Shown one piece after another: positions 49,581 to 58,987 of a stretch of DNA of 64,000 nucleotides. The stretch comes from Caballeronia sp. NK8. Its GTDB lineage: Bacteria; Pseudomonadota; Gammaproteobacteria; Burkholderiales; Burkholderiaceae. The translations under genes were made by a program, and so were the position numbers. The DNA is taken from assembly GCF_018408855.1 (NCBI RefSeq), contig NZ_AP024323.1, positions 1,302,001 to 1,366,000 of the forward strand, in the 5' to 3' direction. Under the pieces are notes generated by a model, which was given only the letters and a program-made list of their open reading frames with translations, ran no database searches and was not told the DNA's origin. How positions within the stretch are numbered: position 1 is the first letter of the stretch; every line of letters begins with the position of its first letter.

Positions 49581-50327
49581 ATGTCCGATCCGATGCTCAA
49601 CCCGAGCACAGGCCCAATCTTCACCGCCGTGAAGGACGACGGCCCTGCATGGACGCGCGATGAATTCGAGGCGCAATTGCGCGCGAAGGGCACGGCGTAT
49701 CACATTCATCATCCGTTCAATGTGAAGATGAATAGCGGCGGCTGCTCGAAAGAACAGATACGCGGCTGGGTCGCGAACCGCTTCTACTATCAGATCAACA
49801 TTCCGCTGAAGGATGCAGCGGTGATGTCGAACTGTCCCGATCGCGAAACGCGGCGCCGCTGGGTGCTGCGCATCCTCGATCACGACGGTCATGGCGATCA
49901 GCCCGGCGGCATCGAAGCATGGGCGCGCCTCGGCGATGCGGTCGGCCTCTCGCGCGACGATCTCTGGTCGCTGACACTCGTGACGCCGGGCGTGCGCTTC
50001 GCCGTCGATGCATATGTGAACTTCGCGCGCCGCGCGCCGTGGCAGGAATCGGTGTGCTCGTCGCTCACGGAGATGTTCGCGCCGCAGATCCACAAGGATC
50101 GTCTCGCGACGTGGCCCGAGCATTACACATGGATCGAGCCTGAAGGACTTTCGTATTTCCGCTCGCGTGTGTCGCTGGCGCAACGCGATGTCGAACACGG
50201 GCTCGAAGTGACGCTCGCGCATTTCAAAACGCGCGAGCAGCAACAGCGCGCGCTCGATATCCTGCAGTTCAAGCTCGATATCCTGTGGACCATGCTCGAC
50301 TCGATCGAAAAGGCCTTCCCGCAATGA
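49581..50327 (+). CDS. pqqC: PqqC, PQQ synthase
   Basis: A 248-residue heme-oxygenase-fold enzyme performing the final oxidation to [35 protein letters not shown] and [13 protein letters not shown]. The ATG at 49581 has GGAGA 7 bp upstream; an in-frame ATG at 49563 overlaps the pqqB stop and would add six residues. Confidence 0.95.
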   Translation: MSDPMLNPSTGPIFTAVKDDGPAWTRDEFEAQLRAKGTAYHIHHPFNVKMNSGGCSKEQIRGWVANRFYYQINIPLKDAAVMSNCPDRETRRRWVLRILDHDGHGDQPGGIEAWARLGDAVGLSRDDLWSLTLVTPGVRFAVDAYVNFARRAPWQESVCSSLTEMFAPQIHKDRLATWPEHYTWIEPEGLSYFRSRVSLAQRDVEHGLEVTLAHFKTREQQQRALDILQFKLDILWTMLDSIEKAFPQ

Positions 50328-50632
50328 GCGACAGCAACCCGACCCAACGCAAGCAGGAAGCAGTCGATGCACCGGACGATTCGTTGCATCCGAAACTAAA
50401 GCGCCTGTTTCGTCTGCAATGGGAGCCCGCGCAGGATGCCCATGTGCTGCTCTATCCCGAAGGCATGGTGAAGCTCAATCAGAGCGCGGCGCAGATTCTC
50501 TTGCGCTGCGACGGCACGCGCGATATCCCGGCGCTCGTCGCGGATCTCGAGCAGGCGTTTAACGCGAGCAATCTCGGTGACGATGTGCGGGCGTTCATCG
50601 CCGGCGCGCGCGCCAGAGGCTGGCTGGAGTAG
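50324..50632 (+). CDS. pqqD: PqqD, PqqA chaperone
   Basis: A 102-residue RiPP recognition protein: [21 protein letters not shown], then [16 protein letters not shown]. It binds the PqqA peptide and presents it to PqqE. It overlaps the pqqC stop as ATGA and is followed by pqqE after 4 bp. Confidence 0.94.
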   Translation: MSDSNPTQRKQEAVDAPDDSLHPKLKRLFRLQWEPAQDAHVLLYPEGMVKLNQSAAQILLRCDGTRDIPALVADLEQAFNASNLGDDVRAFIAGARARGWLE

Positions 50633-50636
50633 CATC

Positions 50637-51833
50637 ATGACCGACTTGTCCGAACCGATCGCAAAGCCCGAGCACGAAGGCGTGCCGATAGCGCCGCCCT
50701 TGTGGCTGCTCGCTGAATTGACGTATCGCTGTCCGCTGCATTGCGTGTTTTGCTACAACCCGGTGAACTACGCCGATCACACGCGCGAACTCGACACCGA
50801 TCAATGGATCGACGTATTGCGTCAGGCGCGCGCGCTGGGCGCGGCGCAACTCGGCTTCTCGGGCGGCGAGCCGCTCTTGCGCGACGATCTCGAAACGCTC
50901 GTCGGCGAGGCGCGCAAGCTCGGCTTCTATACGAACCTCATCACCTCGGGCATCGGCCTGACGGAGAAGCGCATCAGCGCATTGCAGGACGCCGGGCTCG
51001 ATCACATCCAGCTTTCGTTTCAGGATTCATCGCAGGAACTCAACGACTTTCTGTCCAGCACGAAGACCTTCGACTACAAGAAGCGCGTCGCGAGTCTCAT
51101 CAAGGCGCACGGCTTTCCGATGGTGCTCAACTGCGTGCTGCATCGCTATAACCTGCCGCATATCGGACGCATCATCGACATGGCGCTCGCGATGGACGCC
51201 GAGTATCTCGAACTCGCGAACACGCAGTATTACGGCTGGGCGCATACGAACCGCGCGCAACTCATGCCGACCAAGGAGCAACTCGATGAAGCGGAGGCAA
51301 TCGTCGAGCGCTATCGGGGCGAGATCGGCGACAGGTGCAAGATCTTTTTCGTCGTGCCGGATTATTACGAGCGCAGACCCAAGCGCTGCATGAACGGCTG
51401 GGGCTCGGTGTTTCTCGGCATCGCGCCCGACGGCGCCGCGCTGCCATGCCACACCGCGCGCTCGCTGCCGGGCCTCACGTTCCCGAACGTCACCGAGACG
51501 CCGCTCAAGGACATCTGGTATGAGAGCGATGCGTTCAACCGTTTTCGCGGCTTCGGCTGGATGAAGGAGCCGTGCCGCAGTTGCGACGAAAAGGCCATCG
51601 ATATGGGCGGCTGCCGCTGTCAGGCGTATCTGCTCACGCAGGACCCCGCGAATGCCGATCCGGTGTGCGACAAGTCTCCGCATCACGAACGCGTGATCGA
51701 AGTGGTGCGCGCAGCATCGATCAGGCAGGAGCCGCAGGAACAGCCCATCGTCTTTCGCAACGATGCGAACTCGAAGCACATCGCGGCGCTTGCTCGCGGT
51801 AAGGGTTCAGAAGAAGGAGCGGACAAACCATGA
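50637..51833 (+). CDS. pqqE: PqqE, radical SAM PqqA cross-linking enzyme
   Basis: A 398-residue radical SAM protein with the cluster motif CPLHCVFC (Cys32, Cys36, Cys39) and a SPASM-type C-terminal cysteine set (CRSCDEKAIDMGGCRC and VCDKSP). It links Glu and Tyr of PqqA. GGAG lies 7 bp before the ATG. Its last 4 bp overlap the response regulator gene. Confidence 0.95.
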   Translation: MTDLSEPIAKPEHEGVPIAPPLWLLAELTYRCPLHCVFCYNPVNYADHTRELDTDQWIDVLRQARALGAAQLGFSGGEPLLRDDLETLVGEARKLGFYTNLITSGIGLTEKRISALQDAGLDHIQLSFQDSSQELNDFLSSTKTFDYKKRVASLIKAHGFPMVLNCVLHRYNLPHIGRIIDMALAMDAEYLELANTQYYGWAHTNRAQLMPTKEQLDEAEAIVERYRGEIGDRCKIFFVVPDYYERRPKRCMNGWGSVFLGIAPDGAALPCHTARSLPGLTFPNVTETPLKDIWYESDAFNRFRGFGWMKEPCRSCDEKAIDMGGCRCQAYLLTQDPANADPVCDKSPHHERVIEVVRAASIRQEPQEQPIVFRNDANSKHIAALARGKGSEEGADKP

Positions 51834-52531
51834 ATGCCGACATCTCCGTGCTGCTCGTGGACGATCACGCCGTCGTGCGTGAAGGCTACAAGCGTCTGCT
51901 CGAACTGAGTCCCGACGTGAGCGTCGCGGGCGAAGCGGCAAACGCGGCCGAGGCCTATCAGAAGTTTTGCGCGTTGCAGCCGGATGTCGTCGTAATGGAC
52001 CTCGCGCTGCCCGGCGCAAGCGGCATCGAGGCGATGCGGCGCATGCTGGCGCGCGAGCCGCATGCGCGCGTGCTGATCTTCAGCGTGCACGAGGAAGCGA
52101 TCTTCGTGCGCCGCGCGCTCGATGCCGGCGCGCGCGGCTATGTCACCAAAGCGAGCGCGCCCGACGTGCTCGTCGAAGCGGTGCGCGCCGTTGCGCGTCG
52201 CGTGTGTTATCTGAGTCCGGATATTTCACAGGCGCTCGCGTTGCGCGCGACGATTCAGGAAGGGCCGCCGGGACGGCAACTGTCCGCGCGCGAGTTCGAG
52301 GTGCTGCGTCTGCTAGTGCAGGGTTATACGCTGCCGAGCATCGCGGAGAAGCTGGGTTTGAGTCAGAAGACGGTAGCGAATCATCAATCGGTGATTCGCC
52401 AGAAATTCGGCGCGGACAATGGCGTGCAGCTTGCTCAGATCGCGAATCGCCTCGGGCTTCACTTCGCCGATTTCGCTTCGTCGGCCGCTGCGTCGTTCGG
52501 GCCGGAAGTGGGCAACGGCAGCCCCGCCTGA
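51830..52531 (+). CDS. NarL/LuxR-type response regulator
   Basis: A 233-residue regulator: receiver domain with Asp11/Asp12, phosphoacceptor Asp57 and Lys107, then a LuxR HTH (SAREFEVLRLLVQGYTLPSIAEKLGLSQKTVANH). It overlaps pqqE, so it is made with the PQQ enzymes. Its partner is almost certainly the histidine kinase at 58988-59968, which was convergent and adjacent before the T6SS islet arrived. It resembles regulators of PQQ alcohol dehydrogenases. Its stop codon lies inside the left direct repeat. Confidence 0.9.
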   Translation: MNADISVLLVDDHAVVREGYKRLLELSPDVSVAGEAANAAEAYQKFCALQPDVVVMDLALPGASGIEAMRRMLAREPHARVLIFSVHEEAIFVRRALDAGARGYVTKASAPDVLVEAVRAVARRVCYLSPDISQALALRATIQEGPPGRQLSAREFEVLRLLVQGYTLPSIAEKLGLSQKTVANHQSVIRQKFGADNGVQLAQIANRLGLHFADFASSAAASFGPEVGNGSPA

Positions 52532-52635
52532 GCCGGCACGCGCGCACAGAACAAAAACCCCGCCCCCGGCTCGCTCGCAATCTGAAACTCTCCTCCGAGC
52601 GCTTCCACGCGCTCGCGCATGCCGATCAGGCCCAG
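52519..52635. repeat. Left 117-bp direct repeat (kinase 3'-end fragment)
   Basis: Differs from the copy at 58994-59110 at only two bases (52522 and 52600). It contains the response regulator stop codon and, on the minus strand, a truncated copy of the histidine kinase C-terminus (LIGMRERVEALGGEF segment). Beyond 52635 the kinase similarity ends abruptly. Confidence 0.93.
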
Positions 52636-52704
52636 ATCCGATAGGTCGGTGAGTGCGCGAATTTCCTCGCGCGCGTTGCTAGATCTCATACTGCTCCTCG
52701 TCAA

Positions 52705-53028
52705 CGACTTTACGTCAGCGAAAAGCCGACCTTAAGTCAACGAACATTGACGAATCTTGCTCTCCCTCAAATATTCGGATTTTTCTTCTTATTCCATTCG
52801 CATTACTTAGTTGATTATGTGGAGAGTATTTTTTGATTGCTAAGTTATGAATGACTAACGGCAAGATTTTTTGACTCGTGAAGTTTCATCATCCAATCAA
52901 ACTAGATATATCGAGTGATCGATAGGTCGGTTTCCATATCTTCGCAATACAACGAAATCGCCAAATACCTTCGATCTCGGACCGAGCACTATTTGCCTAT
53001 ACACAACAATACTTGAGGCTTAGTTATT
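52705..53028. other. AT-rich leader region of the T6SS islet
   Basis: About 320 bp with no gene, markedly richer in A and T than the rest of the window. It likely carries the promoter of vgrG. I see no insertion-sequence end or tRNA. Confidence 0.5.
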
Positions 53029-55173
53029 GTGCTGACATCCTTGACCCGCACCATCACCATGAGCGGCGCGGCGCTGCCGACTGCGCCGACCGGCGAGCCC
53101 GCGCTGATCCTGCGATCAATTCAGGGCGAAGAGCTTCTCTCGAACATCTATTCATACGCGATCGATTGCCGGACACCCGACGAATCGGTAATACCGGAAC
53201 ATGCCGCTGCAAATCTCGACTTGAAGTCGATGATCGGCAAGGAACTGACCGTATCTATCGAGCTTGAAGGGATGGGCAGCTTTGTGACCGGCTTGAGCGG
53301 CGCAGCTGGAGCGACCAACATCGGCTCAGGGATTCGGGAAATCAGCGGGATCGTTACGCAGGCGCATTTCGTCGGTCAATCCGATCAGCAAAGCTTCTAT
53401 CAACTGGTGCTGAAGCCTTGGGTGTCTCTGCTCGAACAGCGTACCGACTTCAGGATATTTCAGCGCAAGACGGTGGTCGAAATCATCGAGCAGGTGTTTG
53501 AAAACTATATGTACTCGTACGATGTACGTCTGTCTGAACGATACCCGACGCTTGACTATCAAGTTCAATATGGCGAATCGGATTTCGATTTCATCCAGCG
53601 CCTGATGGCTGAGCACGGCATCTACTGGTTCTTCGAGCACAGTGGCACTTTTCACCGCATGATCCTCGTTGACCATCTTGGCGCGCACAAGCCGGTCAAG
53701 AGCGTTGCCTATCAGACACTATGGTACTTCCCTCCCGGACACAGGACCGACGTCGAGCATATCGAATATTTGGATCTGAATGGAAGTCTGCAATCCGGGC
53801 GCTGGACGACAAATGATTTCGACTTCAAGAAGCCGGGTGCGAAGCTCATCAAACAGAATGAGTTGCCTCAGGAAACCGCGCACAACGATCTTGAACGCTA
53901 CGAGTGGCCCGGCGATTTCACCGATCCGTCGCACGGCGAGCGGTTCGCGCGTCTGCGTATGGAAGAAGTGCGCGCGCAGGGCGAGCGCGCGAGCGGTTCG
54001 GGCAACGTGCGTAACATCGTATGCGGCACGACATTCAAGCTCGAAGGCTATCCGCACGAAGCAGCGAATCGGGAATATATAGTGATCGCATCCTCGATCA
54101 ATGCATCGGAGGCGGATCAGACCAGCGGATCAGGGAAATACTCGTTCACTTCTTCGTTTGTCGTGCAACCGGCGACCACAGTGTTCCGTCCGCCGCGCGA
54201 GGGCTATTCGAAACCGCGCACGAGTGGACCGCAAACGGCCATCGTGACGGGGCCCCCGGGGCAGGAGATCTGGACCGACCAATATGGCCGGATCAAACTG
54301 AAGTTTCATTGGGATCGCTCGGAGATCAACAATCAGAACTCGTCATGCTGGGTACGTGTTTCGTATCCGTGGGCGGGCGGCGGGTATGGCGGCGTAAATA
54401 TTCCGCGCATCGGAAATGAAGTCATTGTGGATTTCGAGAACGGCGATCCAGATCGGCCAATCGTCGTGGGGCGTCTCTATAACGCCGGCACGATGCCGCC
54501 TTGGCCACTGCCGGCCAATGCGACGCAGAGCGGCATGCTTTCGCGCTCGATGAAGGGGAATGTTGAGACAGCCAACGGCATTCGCTTCGAGGACAGACAC
54601 GGCGCCGAAGAAGTGTGGCTGCAAGCGCAAAAGGATATGAATACGACCGTCAAGAACAACGAGTCGCATTCGGTCGCTGCGGATCGCAACAGGAGCGTGG
54701 GAGGGAACGAGACCGTCCATATCGCAAAGGATCGTGCCAAGACGATTGATAGCAACGAGACGATATCCGTCGGCGGCAACAGGGTTGCATCGATAAACAA
54801 GGACGAGACGATCACGGTTGCTGGAAGCCACGATGAGAATATCGGAGGTGCTCAAAGCGTCGCTGTCGCGCTTGCCTCGGCAGAAACGGTCGGACTTGCG
54901 AAAGCGCTCACTGTTGGTGGCGCATATGCCGTCAGCGTAGGCGGCGCGATCAACACGGCAGCCGGACTTGCGAGTGCTGAAGAAGTCGGTCTTCACAAAA
55001 GTACGATGGTCGGTACGAGTTACTCGATCACTGCGGGGGATAGGTTTGAACTGACGGTGGGCGCGGCCAAACTCGTTCTGGAGAGCAGCGGCAACATCTC
55101 GATTACCGGCGCCGACATCAAAATCAACGGAACTACCGTCAAAGTCGATGCGACCACCATCGATCTGAATTAA
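53029..55173 (+). CDS. vgrG: VgrG, type VI secretion spike protein
   Basis: A 714-residue VgrG with a GTG start. The N-terminal gp27-like part runs to about residue 400 (YGESDFDFIQRLMAEHGIYWFFEH). The gp5 OB-fold follows (QYGRIKLKFHWDR, IPRIGNEVIVDFENGDPDRPIVVGRLYN). Residues from about 530 form a repetitive beta-helix needle (VGGNETVHIAKD, ISVGGNRVASIN). No extra C-terminal toxin domain is seen, so it should carry a separate effector via the PAAR-like protein. Confidence 0.95.
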   Translation: MLTSLTRTITMSGAALPTAPTGEPALILRSIQGEELLSNIYSYAIDCRTPDESVIPEHAAANLDLKSMIGKELTVSIELEGMGSFVTGLSGAAGATNIGSGIREISGIVTQAHFVGQSDQQSFYQLVLKPWVSLLEQRTDFRIFQRKTVVEIIEQVFENYMYSYDVRLSERYPTLDYQVQYGESDFDFIQRLMAEHGIYWFFEHSGTFHRMILVDHLGAHKPVKSVAYQTLWYFPPGHRTDVEHIEYLDLNGSLQSGRWTTNDFDFKKPGAKLIKQNELPQETAHNDLERYEWPGDFTDPSHGERFARLRMEEVRAQGERASGSGNVRNIVCGTTFKLEGYPHEAANREYIVIASSINASEADQTSGSGKYSFTSSFVVQPATTVFRPPREGYSKPRTSGPQTAIVTGPPGQEIWTDQYGRIKLKFHWDRSEINNQNSSCWVRVSYPWAGGGYGGVNIPRIGNEVIVDFENGDPDRPIVVGRLYNAGTMPPWPLPANATQSGMLSRSMKGNVETANGIRFEDRHGAEEVWLQAQKDMNTTVKNNESHSVAADRNRSVGGNETVHIAKDRAKTIDSNETISVGGNRVASINKDETITVAGSHDENIGGAQSVAVALASAETVGLAKALTVGGAYAVSVGGAINTAAGLASAEEVGLHKSTMVGTSYSITAGDRFELTVGAAKLVLESSGNISITGADIKINGTTVKVDATTIDLN

Positions 55174-55184
55174 ACGGGGGATCG

Positions 55185-56465
55185 ATGGAATTCCGAAACC
55201 TGACGCCATTGCACGCGATGGCGTTCAATGCCGTCGACATACCTGGCAACGAGTTTCATGTAGTCGTACTCAAAGCAGGTTACGAGCTTATAGGACGAAC
55301 ACCCGATCCACAGAATCCGATCACGCACGAGTGTGTTCTCCTGGAAGGCGATGACGCGCTTCCACTTGTGATGGCCGACGAGTATGAAGGAGAAGTGGGT
55401 CTGAGCAGTGTCAGAGAGGAAAGTGATCTCGCTCCCTTCAAGCCTGCATGTGACGTCATTGTTCGTGCCACGGCCCATGCACCGGGTGGAACACCCGCGG
55501 CTTCCTGGGAAGCGGGGCTTTGGCTGTGGGATCGCAGTCGATGCATGATCGAAAAATCAATCGGCATCAGTGGCCCGCGCGTTTGGGCGAGTGGCCTGTT
55601 TGGGTGGAGTCTGAGCCGAGCGACACCGATCGTTACCCTGCCCGTCCGTTGGGAATATGCGTTTGGCGGTCGAAGCTACGTGGAATCCAAACGTGATTCC
55701 GGTGATGTCCTCATCAACGAAGCATGCTTCAGTAATCCTATTGGATGTGGATGGATCGAGCGGCGCTTTCCCGCCTTGGCCACGCATAAGGAAAGCCGTT
55801 CTTCCACGGACGTTCTGCAATCTGTCGAGCAACGCGATGGCGTTGGATTCGTTCGTGCGGCCCAAATCGAATCGATGGATAAGCCACAGAATGAACTCGT
55901 GGTTGCGCGTCATCCGGAGGAAGAAGCCGATGCGTTTCACATGTCGACCATCGCATCGAATTACGGCGTCTCACCGGTCGGCCTCGGAGTAGTTGGTCGT
56001 GCGTGGGCGCCACGGCTGGCTCTGGCGGGCACCTACGATGACGAATGGCTCAGGGCTCGCTGGCCTTACCTGCCTCAGAACTTCGATTTTCGTTATTGGA
56101 ACAGCGCGCCCGCCGACCAGCAGATTCCTTGGCCTCAATCGGACTTCGCCTTCGAGTTGATCAATCTCGCGCATCCGTCTTGCACGCTTTCGGGCCATCT
56201 CATCGCCAGGTTACCCGGTCATCGCGCGGTAACCGCGCTTCGGCTCGCCAATGGAGCGATTTTTCCAGTGCAGATGCCGCTGGACACGATCGTTATCGAC
56301 GCGGAGCAGATGCGCGTATCGCTCACTTGGCGAGCCATTTTTCCGCTGACACCCGAAGTGCGAGTGTGCGAAGCAAGATTCGAAACCGACCCGACTGCAC
56401 CGTTGCTTCGCTATGCAGACAACTCATTCACCCATCCTGAGAGGAAGCAATGGCAGACAACGTGA
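55185..56465 (+). CDS. DUF2169 T6SS accessory protein
   Basis: A 426-residue protein of the DUF2169 family: FRNLTPLHAMAFNAVD at the start, RWEYAFGGRSY near the middle and NFDFRYWNSAPADQQ later. Such proteins act as adaptors or chaperones that load PAAR-type effectors on VgrG. It starts 11 bp after vgrG and overlaps the PAAR-like gene by 16 bp. Confidence 0.9.
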   Translation: MEFRNLTPLHAMAFNAVDIPGNEFHVVVLKAGYELIGRTPDPQNPITHECVLLEGDDALPLVMADEYEGEVGLSSVREESDLAPFKPACDVIVRATAHAPGGTPAASWEAGLWLWDRSRCMIEKSIGISGPRVWASGLFGWSLSRATPIVTLPVRWEYAFGGRSYVESKRDSGDVLINEACFSNPIGCGWIERRFPALATHKESRSSTDVLQSVEQRDGVGFVRAAQIESMDKPQNELVVARHPEEEADAFHMSTIASNYGVSPVGLGVVGRAWAPRLALAGTYDDEWLRARWPYLPQNFDFRYWNSAPADQQIPWPQSDFAFELINLAHPSCTLSGHLIARLPGHRAVTALRLANGAIFPVQMPLDTIVIDAEQMRVSLTWRAIFPLTPEVRVCEARFETDPTAPLLRYADNSFTHPERKQWQTT

Positions 56466-56806
56466 TCGCCCGAAAGGATCGCAACTGGACCATCGTTTCA
56501 TTGATGCCAGATGTATGCAAGACACCGGTGGGAGGGAGCACACCACCCGTGCCCTATCCCGTGACGGCGACCCTTGCGAGCAGCGCAGGCGTGATCTCCA
56601 CTGTGCGTGCCAACGGGCACGCGCTGTTTGTCTTCGACGCGAGTTATGCGCCAGAGACGAATGGCGACCAGGCCGGATCGGCCAACGGAGTTGCAAGCAA
56701 TACTGTCGGAGCCAAGTGCAGCCCCATTGAGAAGAGCAGTACCGTGCGCGCGCAAGGCAAATACGTTGTGCGACATGGCGACATGTTCTGGATGAACGGT
56801 GAATAG
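56450..56806 (+). CDS. DUF4150 PAAR-like protein
   Basis: A 118-residue protein: MADNVIARKDRNWTIVSLMPDVCKTP, then PPVPYPV and SSTVRAQGKYVVRHGDMFWMNGE. This is the PAAR-like DUF4150 fold that caps the VgrG tip and carries effectors. Here the effector is a separate gene starting directly at the next base. Confidence 0.88.
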   Translation: MADNVIARKDRNWTIVSLMPDVCKTPVGGSTPPVPYPVTATLASSAGVISTVRANGHALFVFDASYAPETNGDQAGSANGVASNTVGAKCSPIEKSSTVRAQGKYVVRHGDMFWMNGE

Positions 56807-57718
56807 ATGGGCAAAGGAAATACGCAAGGGCGCCTCCAAGGCGAGGTTGCTGCTTCGAAGACGTCCGCAAGCAAGTCCAATCCGCCCATCAAGCCAGAAA
56901 CGAAGGATGAAGGATGGTGGGCCGCAACGAGTCCATGGGTGCACGGCGGACTGTCTCTGTTGGGTGTTATTCCAGTGGTCGGCGCAATATTCGATGGCGC
57001 GGATGCGATTGTTTACGCCGCTGAAGGAGACACCGTCAATGCCGCGATCTCGGGCGGCGCAGCAGTACTCGATCTGATTCCAGCCGTCGGTACAGCGGGT
57101 AAAGCTGCCGAATTCGGGGTCAAGGCTGGTATAAAGGGCGGAGAGTTGATTGCCGAACAGGCGACAAAGCAGACGGCGAAGGAAGTCGCCAAGCAGGTAG
57201 AGAAGAAGACTGCGGCAGACGCGGCAAAAGCAGGGGAGAAGCAGGCTGCGGGGAAGACAGGGCTAGCTGAGTCACGCGGTCTCCGCGATACTGGAAAATC
57301 CGCCGACAGCGGCGGCGGAAAAATCAATGGCACGAAACGCCCATCGTGGAGAGAGAGTGAAAAAGACGTCGGAAATAAATTGGACGGCCATCGAGAGCAG
57401 GTTTCATTCAAAGACGGCGAAGAGGTTAAATATGGAACCAAGGGCAGTACTCGACCTGACTGGTACAAGGACGGTTCGAGTGTTGAAGTAAAGAATTACA
57501 ATGTCGAGACACGCGCCGGACAAGAGAGGCTTATTGATAATGTTTCCAGTCAAGCCAAATCGAGGGCAAAAGATTTGCCCAAAGGAACAGTTCAATCCAT
57601 ATATATAGACGTTCGCGGACAAAAAATCAGCATGGATCGACTGGAAGAGGTAATTCAGACTATCTCCGAGAAAAGCAATGGTACAATCAAGTATGAAAGC
57701 ATTCAGATTTTGAGGTGA
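56807..57718 (+). CDS. Predicted T6SS nuclease effector, PD-(D/E)XK type
   Basis: A 303-residue protein. Residues 45-110 are hydrophobic and glycine/alanine-rich (SLLGVIPVVGAIFDGADAI), a pre-toxin segment often found in T6SS effectors. Residues 115-150 are a lysine/alanine-rich helix. The C-terminal domain has RPDW (Asp218) followed at a short distance by EVK (Glu227, Lys229), the spacing of a restriction-endonuclease-like active site. The likely target is DNA, but RNA cannot be excluded. The immunity gene follows immediately. Confidence 0.75.
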   Translation: MGKGNTQGRLQGEVAASKTSASKSNPPIKPETKDEGWWAATSPWVHGGLSLLGVIPVVGAIFDGADAIVYAAEGDTVNAAISGGAAVLDLIPAVGTAGKAAEFGVKAGIKGGELIAEQATKQTAKEVAKQVEKKTAADAAKAGEKQAAGKTGLAESRGLRDTGKSADSGGGKINGTKRPSWRESEKDVGNKLDGHREQVSFKDGEEVKYGTKGSTRPDWYKDGSSVEVKNYNVETRAGQERLIDNVSSQAKSRAKDLPKGTVQSIYIDVRGQKISMDRLEEVIQTISEKSNGTIKYESIQILR

Positions 57719-57720
57719 TG

Positions 57721-58137
57721 ATGACTATTGGCATTCGTACGGCTTCGATCGTGACAGAAATCGGTGCGGCGAGCTTCCTTAACGCTTTTTTTTCTACGGT
57801 TCAGGGTTTACTGGAACAAGCCGGTCGAGGGAGCCGATTCCCCGTCATTTCGATTGATTTTTACGATGGCATGGTGCCGTCAAGCAAAATAAAGATCGCG
57901 CTTGAGGAATTGGCAGAAATTCAGAAGGAATTATCAAAATATAGCCCTTCGTCGATAATATGGGATATCGACGATCGAACGAAGGAGCCGCCTTGGGGCG
58001 ACGATATAAGTGAAGATATAACTTCACTCTCCAATTATTTTGTCACTAGCACAGGTCGCGATCTCTTCGAAACATTCCTCGAAATATTTAGATTTGCAGA
58101 AAAAAAAGAATGTTCTGTCTTAATAGAAAAAATTTAA
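57721..58137 (+). CDS. Immunity protein, Imm70-like
   Basis: A 138-residue acidic protein with RGSRFPVISIDFYDG, SSIIWDIDDRTKEPPWGDDIS and LSNYFVTSTGRDLFETF, matching my recollection of the Imm70 immunity family. It would neutralise the adjacent effector. GAGGTG precedes; GTG at 57715 and ATG at 57718 are alternative starts, and 57721 has the best spacing. Clearly richer in A and T than the host genes. Confidence 0.75.
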   Translation: MTIGIRTASIVTEIGAASFLNAFFSTVQGLLEQAGRGSRFPVISIDFYDGMVPSSKIKIALEELAEIQKELSKYSPSSIIWDIDDRTKEPPWGDDISEDITSLSNYFVTSTGRDLFETFLEIFRFAEKKECSVLIEKI

Positions 58138-58330
58138 GACAATACGGTTTCAACGAACGGTTTCAGGAGTGAGGCGCGGCAATGATTATAATTGTCTTGC
58201 GTCTTGAGGGTTGGCCTGCTGAAGCAAATGTGGTCCCAAGTATCTCTTCTCGACCGCGTCCAACACCTTGACAAGAAATGCGCTCTAAGATGAACGTGAA
58301 GCTGGAAATCTGTCGAGGAACGGGAATAAG

Positions 58331-58987
58331 ACGAGAGACGAAGATTTCGAAGTTTTCATCGAAGAATTTGGCGAAGCGGCGCATCGGGTAGAGGTTCCTG
58401 ATAGAGCAATTGGTAAATGGCGTGGGAAGCTTCCCGAACGACTGCTCTCCTTCTGGAAGGATGAGGGCTGGAGTGGCTATTCAGATGGACTGTTCTGGAC
58501 CGTCGACCCTGACGATTATGAAGATCTGGTCGACGAATGGCTTGACGGAACGCCCTTGGAACAAGTCGACGCATTCCATGCTATTGCTCGAACAGCATTT
58601 GGGGAACTGTTCCTATTCGGCGAATCCACCGGCCGCAGCCTTAAAATTGCGCCGCTAGTAAATTCGATTTTTATTAGGAATCTAACGCGAAAAAAGCCAG
58701 ATCAACTGGACCTTTCGCTAAGGGCATTTTTCGGCCTGGATAAAGCAACCTGTGATCTTCAAGATGAATCCGGCAAACCGCTGTTTGCGCGGGCCTTGAG
58801 CAGACTAGGCGCAGTCGAGCCTGACGAGATGTACGCTTTTGAGCCTGCATTGATTGCCGGCGGAAAGATGGTGATCGACGGTCTGGCCAAGGTCAAACTC
58901 GACCAGCATTTGACAATCCTACGCCAATTATCGCCCCCGACTTTTCCATTTTGTAAAGACCTCAACGAACTGATCTCAAAGTTATAG
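58331..58987 (+). CDS. GAD-like/DUF1851 immunity-type protein with apparent ACG start
   Basis: The frame is homologous from its first codons to GAD-like domain proteins: RDEDFEVFIEEFGEAAHRV, KWRGKLPERLLSFWKDEGW, GLFWTVDPDDYEDLVDEWL, and a DUF1851-type C-terminus. Homologues start MRDE; here the first codon is ACG and no ATG, GTG or TTG lies in frame before it (stop at 58286). GAGGAA sits about 10 bp upstream. It is either translated from ACG, from a TTG at 58556 as a 143-residue fragment, or is inactive. It would be a second immunity protein with no toxin beside it. Confidence 0.65.
   Translation, partial: TRDEDFEVFIEEFGEAAHRVEVPDRAIGKWRGKLPERLLSFWKDEGWSGYSDGLFWTVDPDDYEDLVDEWLDGTPLEQVDAFHAIARTAFGELFLFGESTGRSLKIAPLVNSIFIRNLTRKKPDQLDLSLRAFFGLDKATCDLQDESGKPLFARALSRLGAVEPDEMYAFEPALIAGGKMVIDGLAKVKLDQHLTILRQLSPPTFPFCKDLNELISKL

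Noticed and set aside
52459..52704. Separate small gene on the minus strand beside the response regulator
   Set aside because: Its recognisable part is only the duplicated C-terminus of the histidine kinase; the remainder is unrelated sequence, so it is a fragment created by the insertion.
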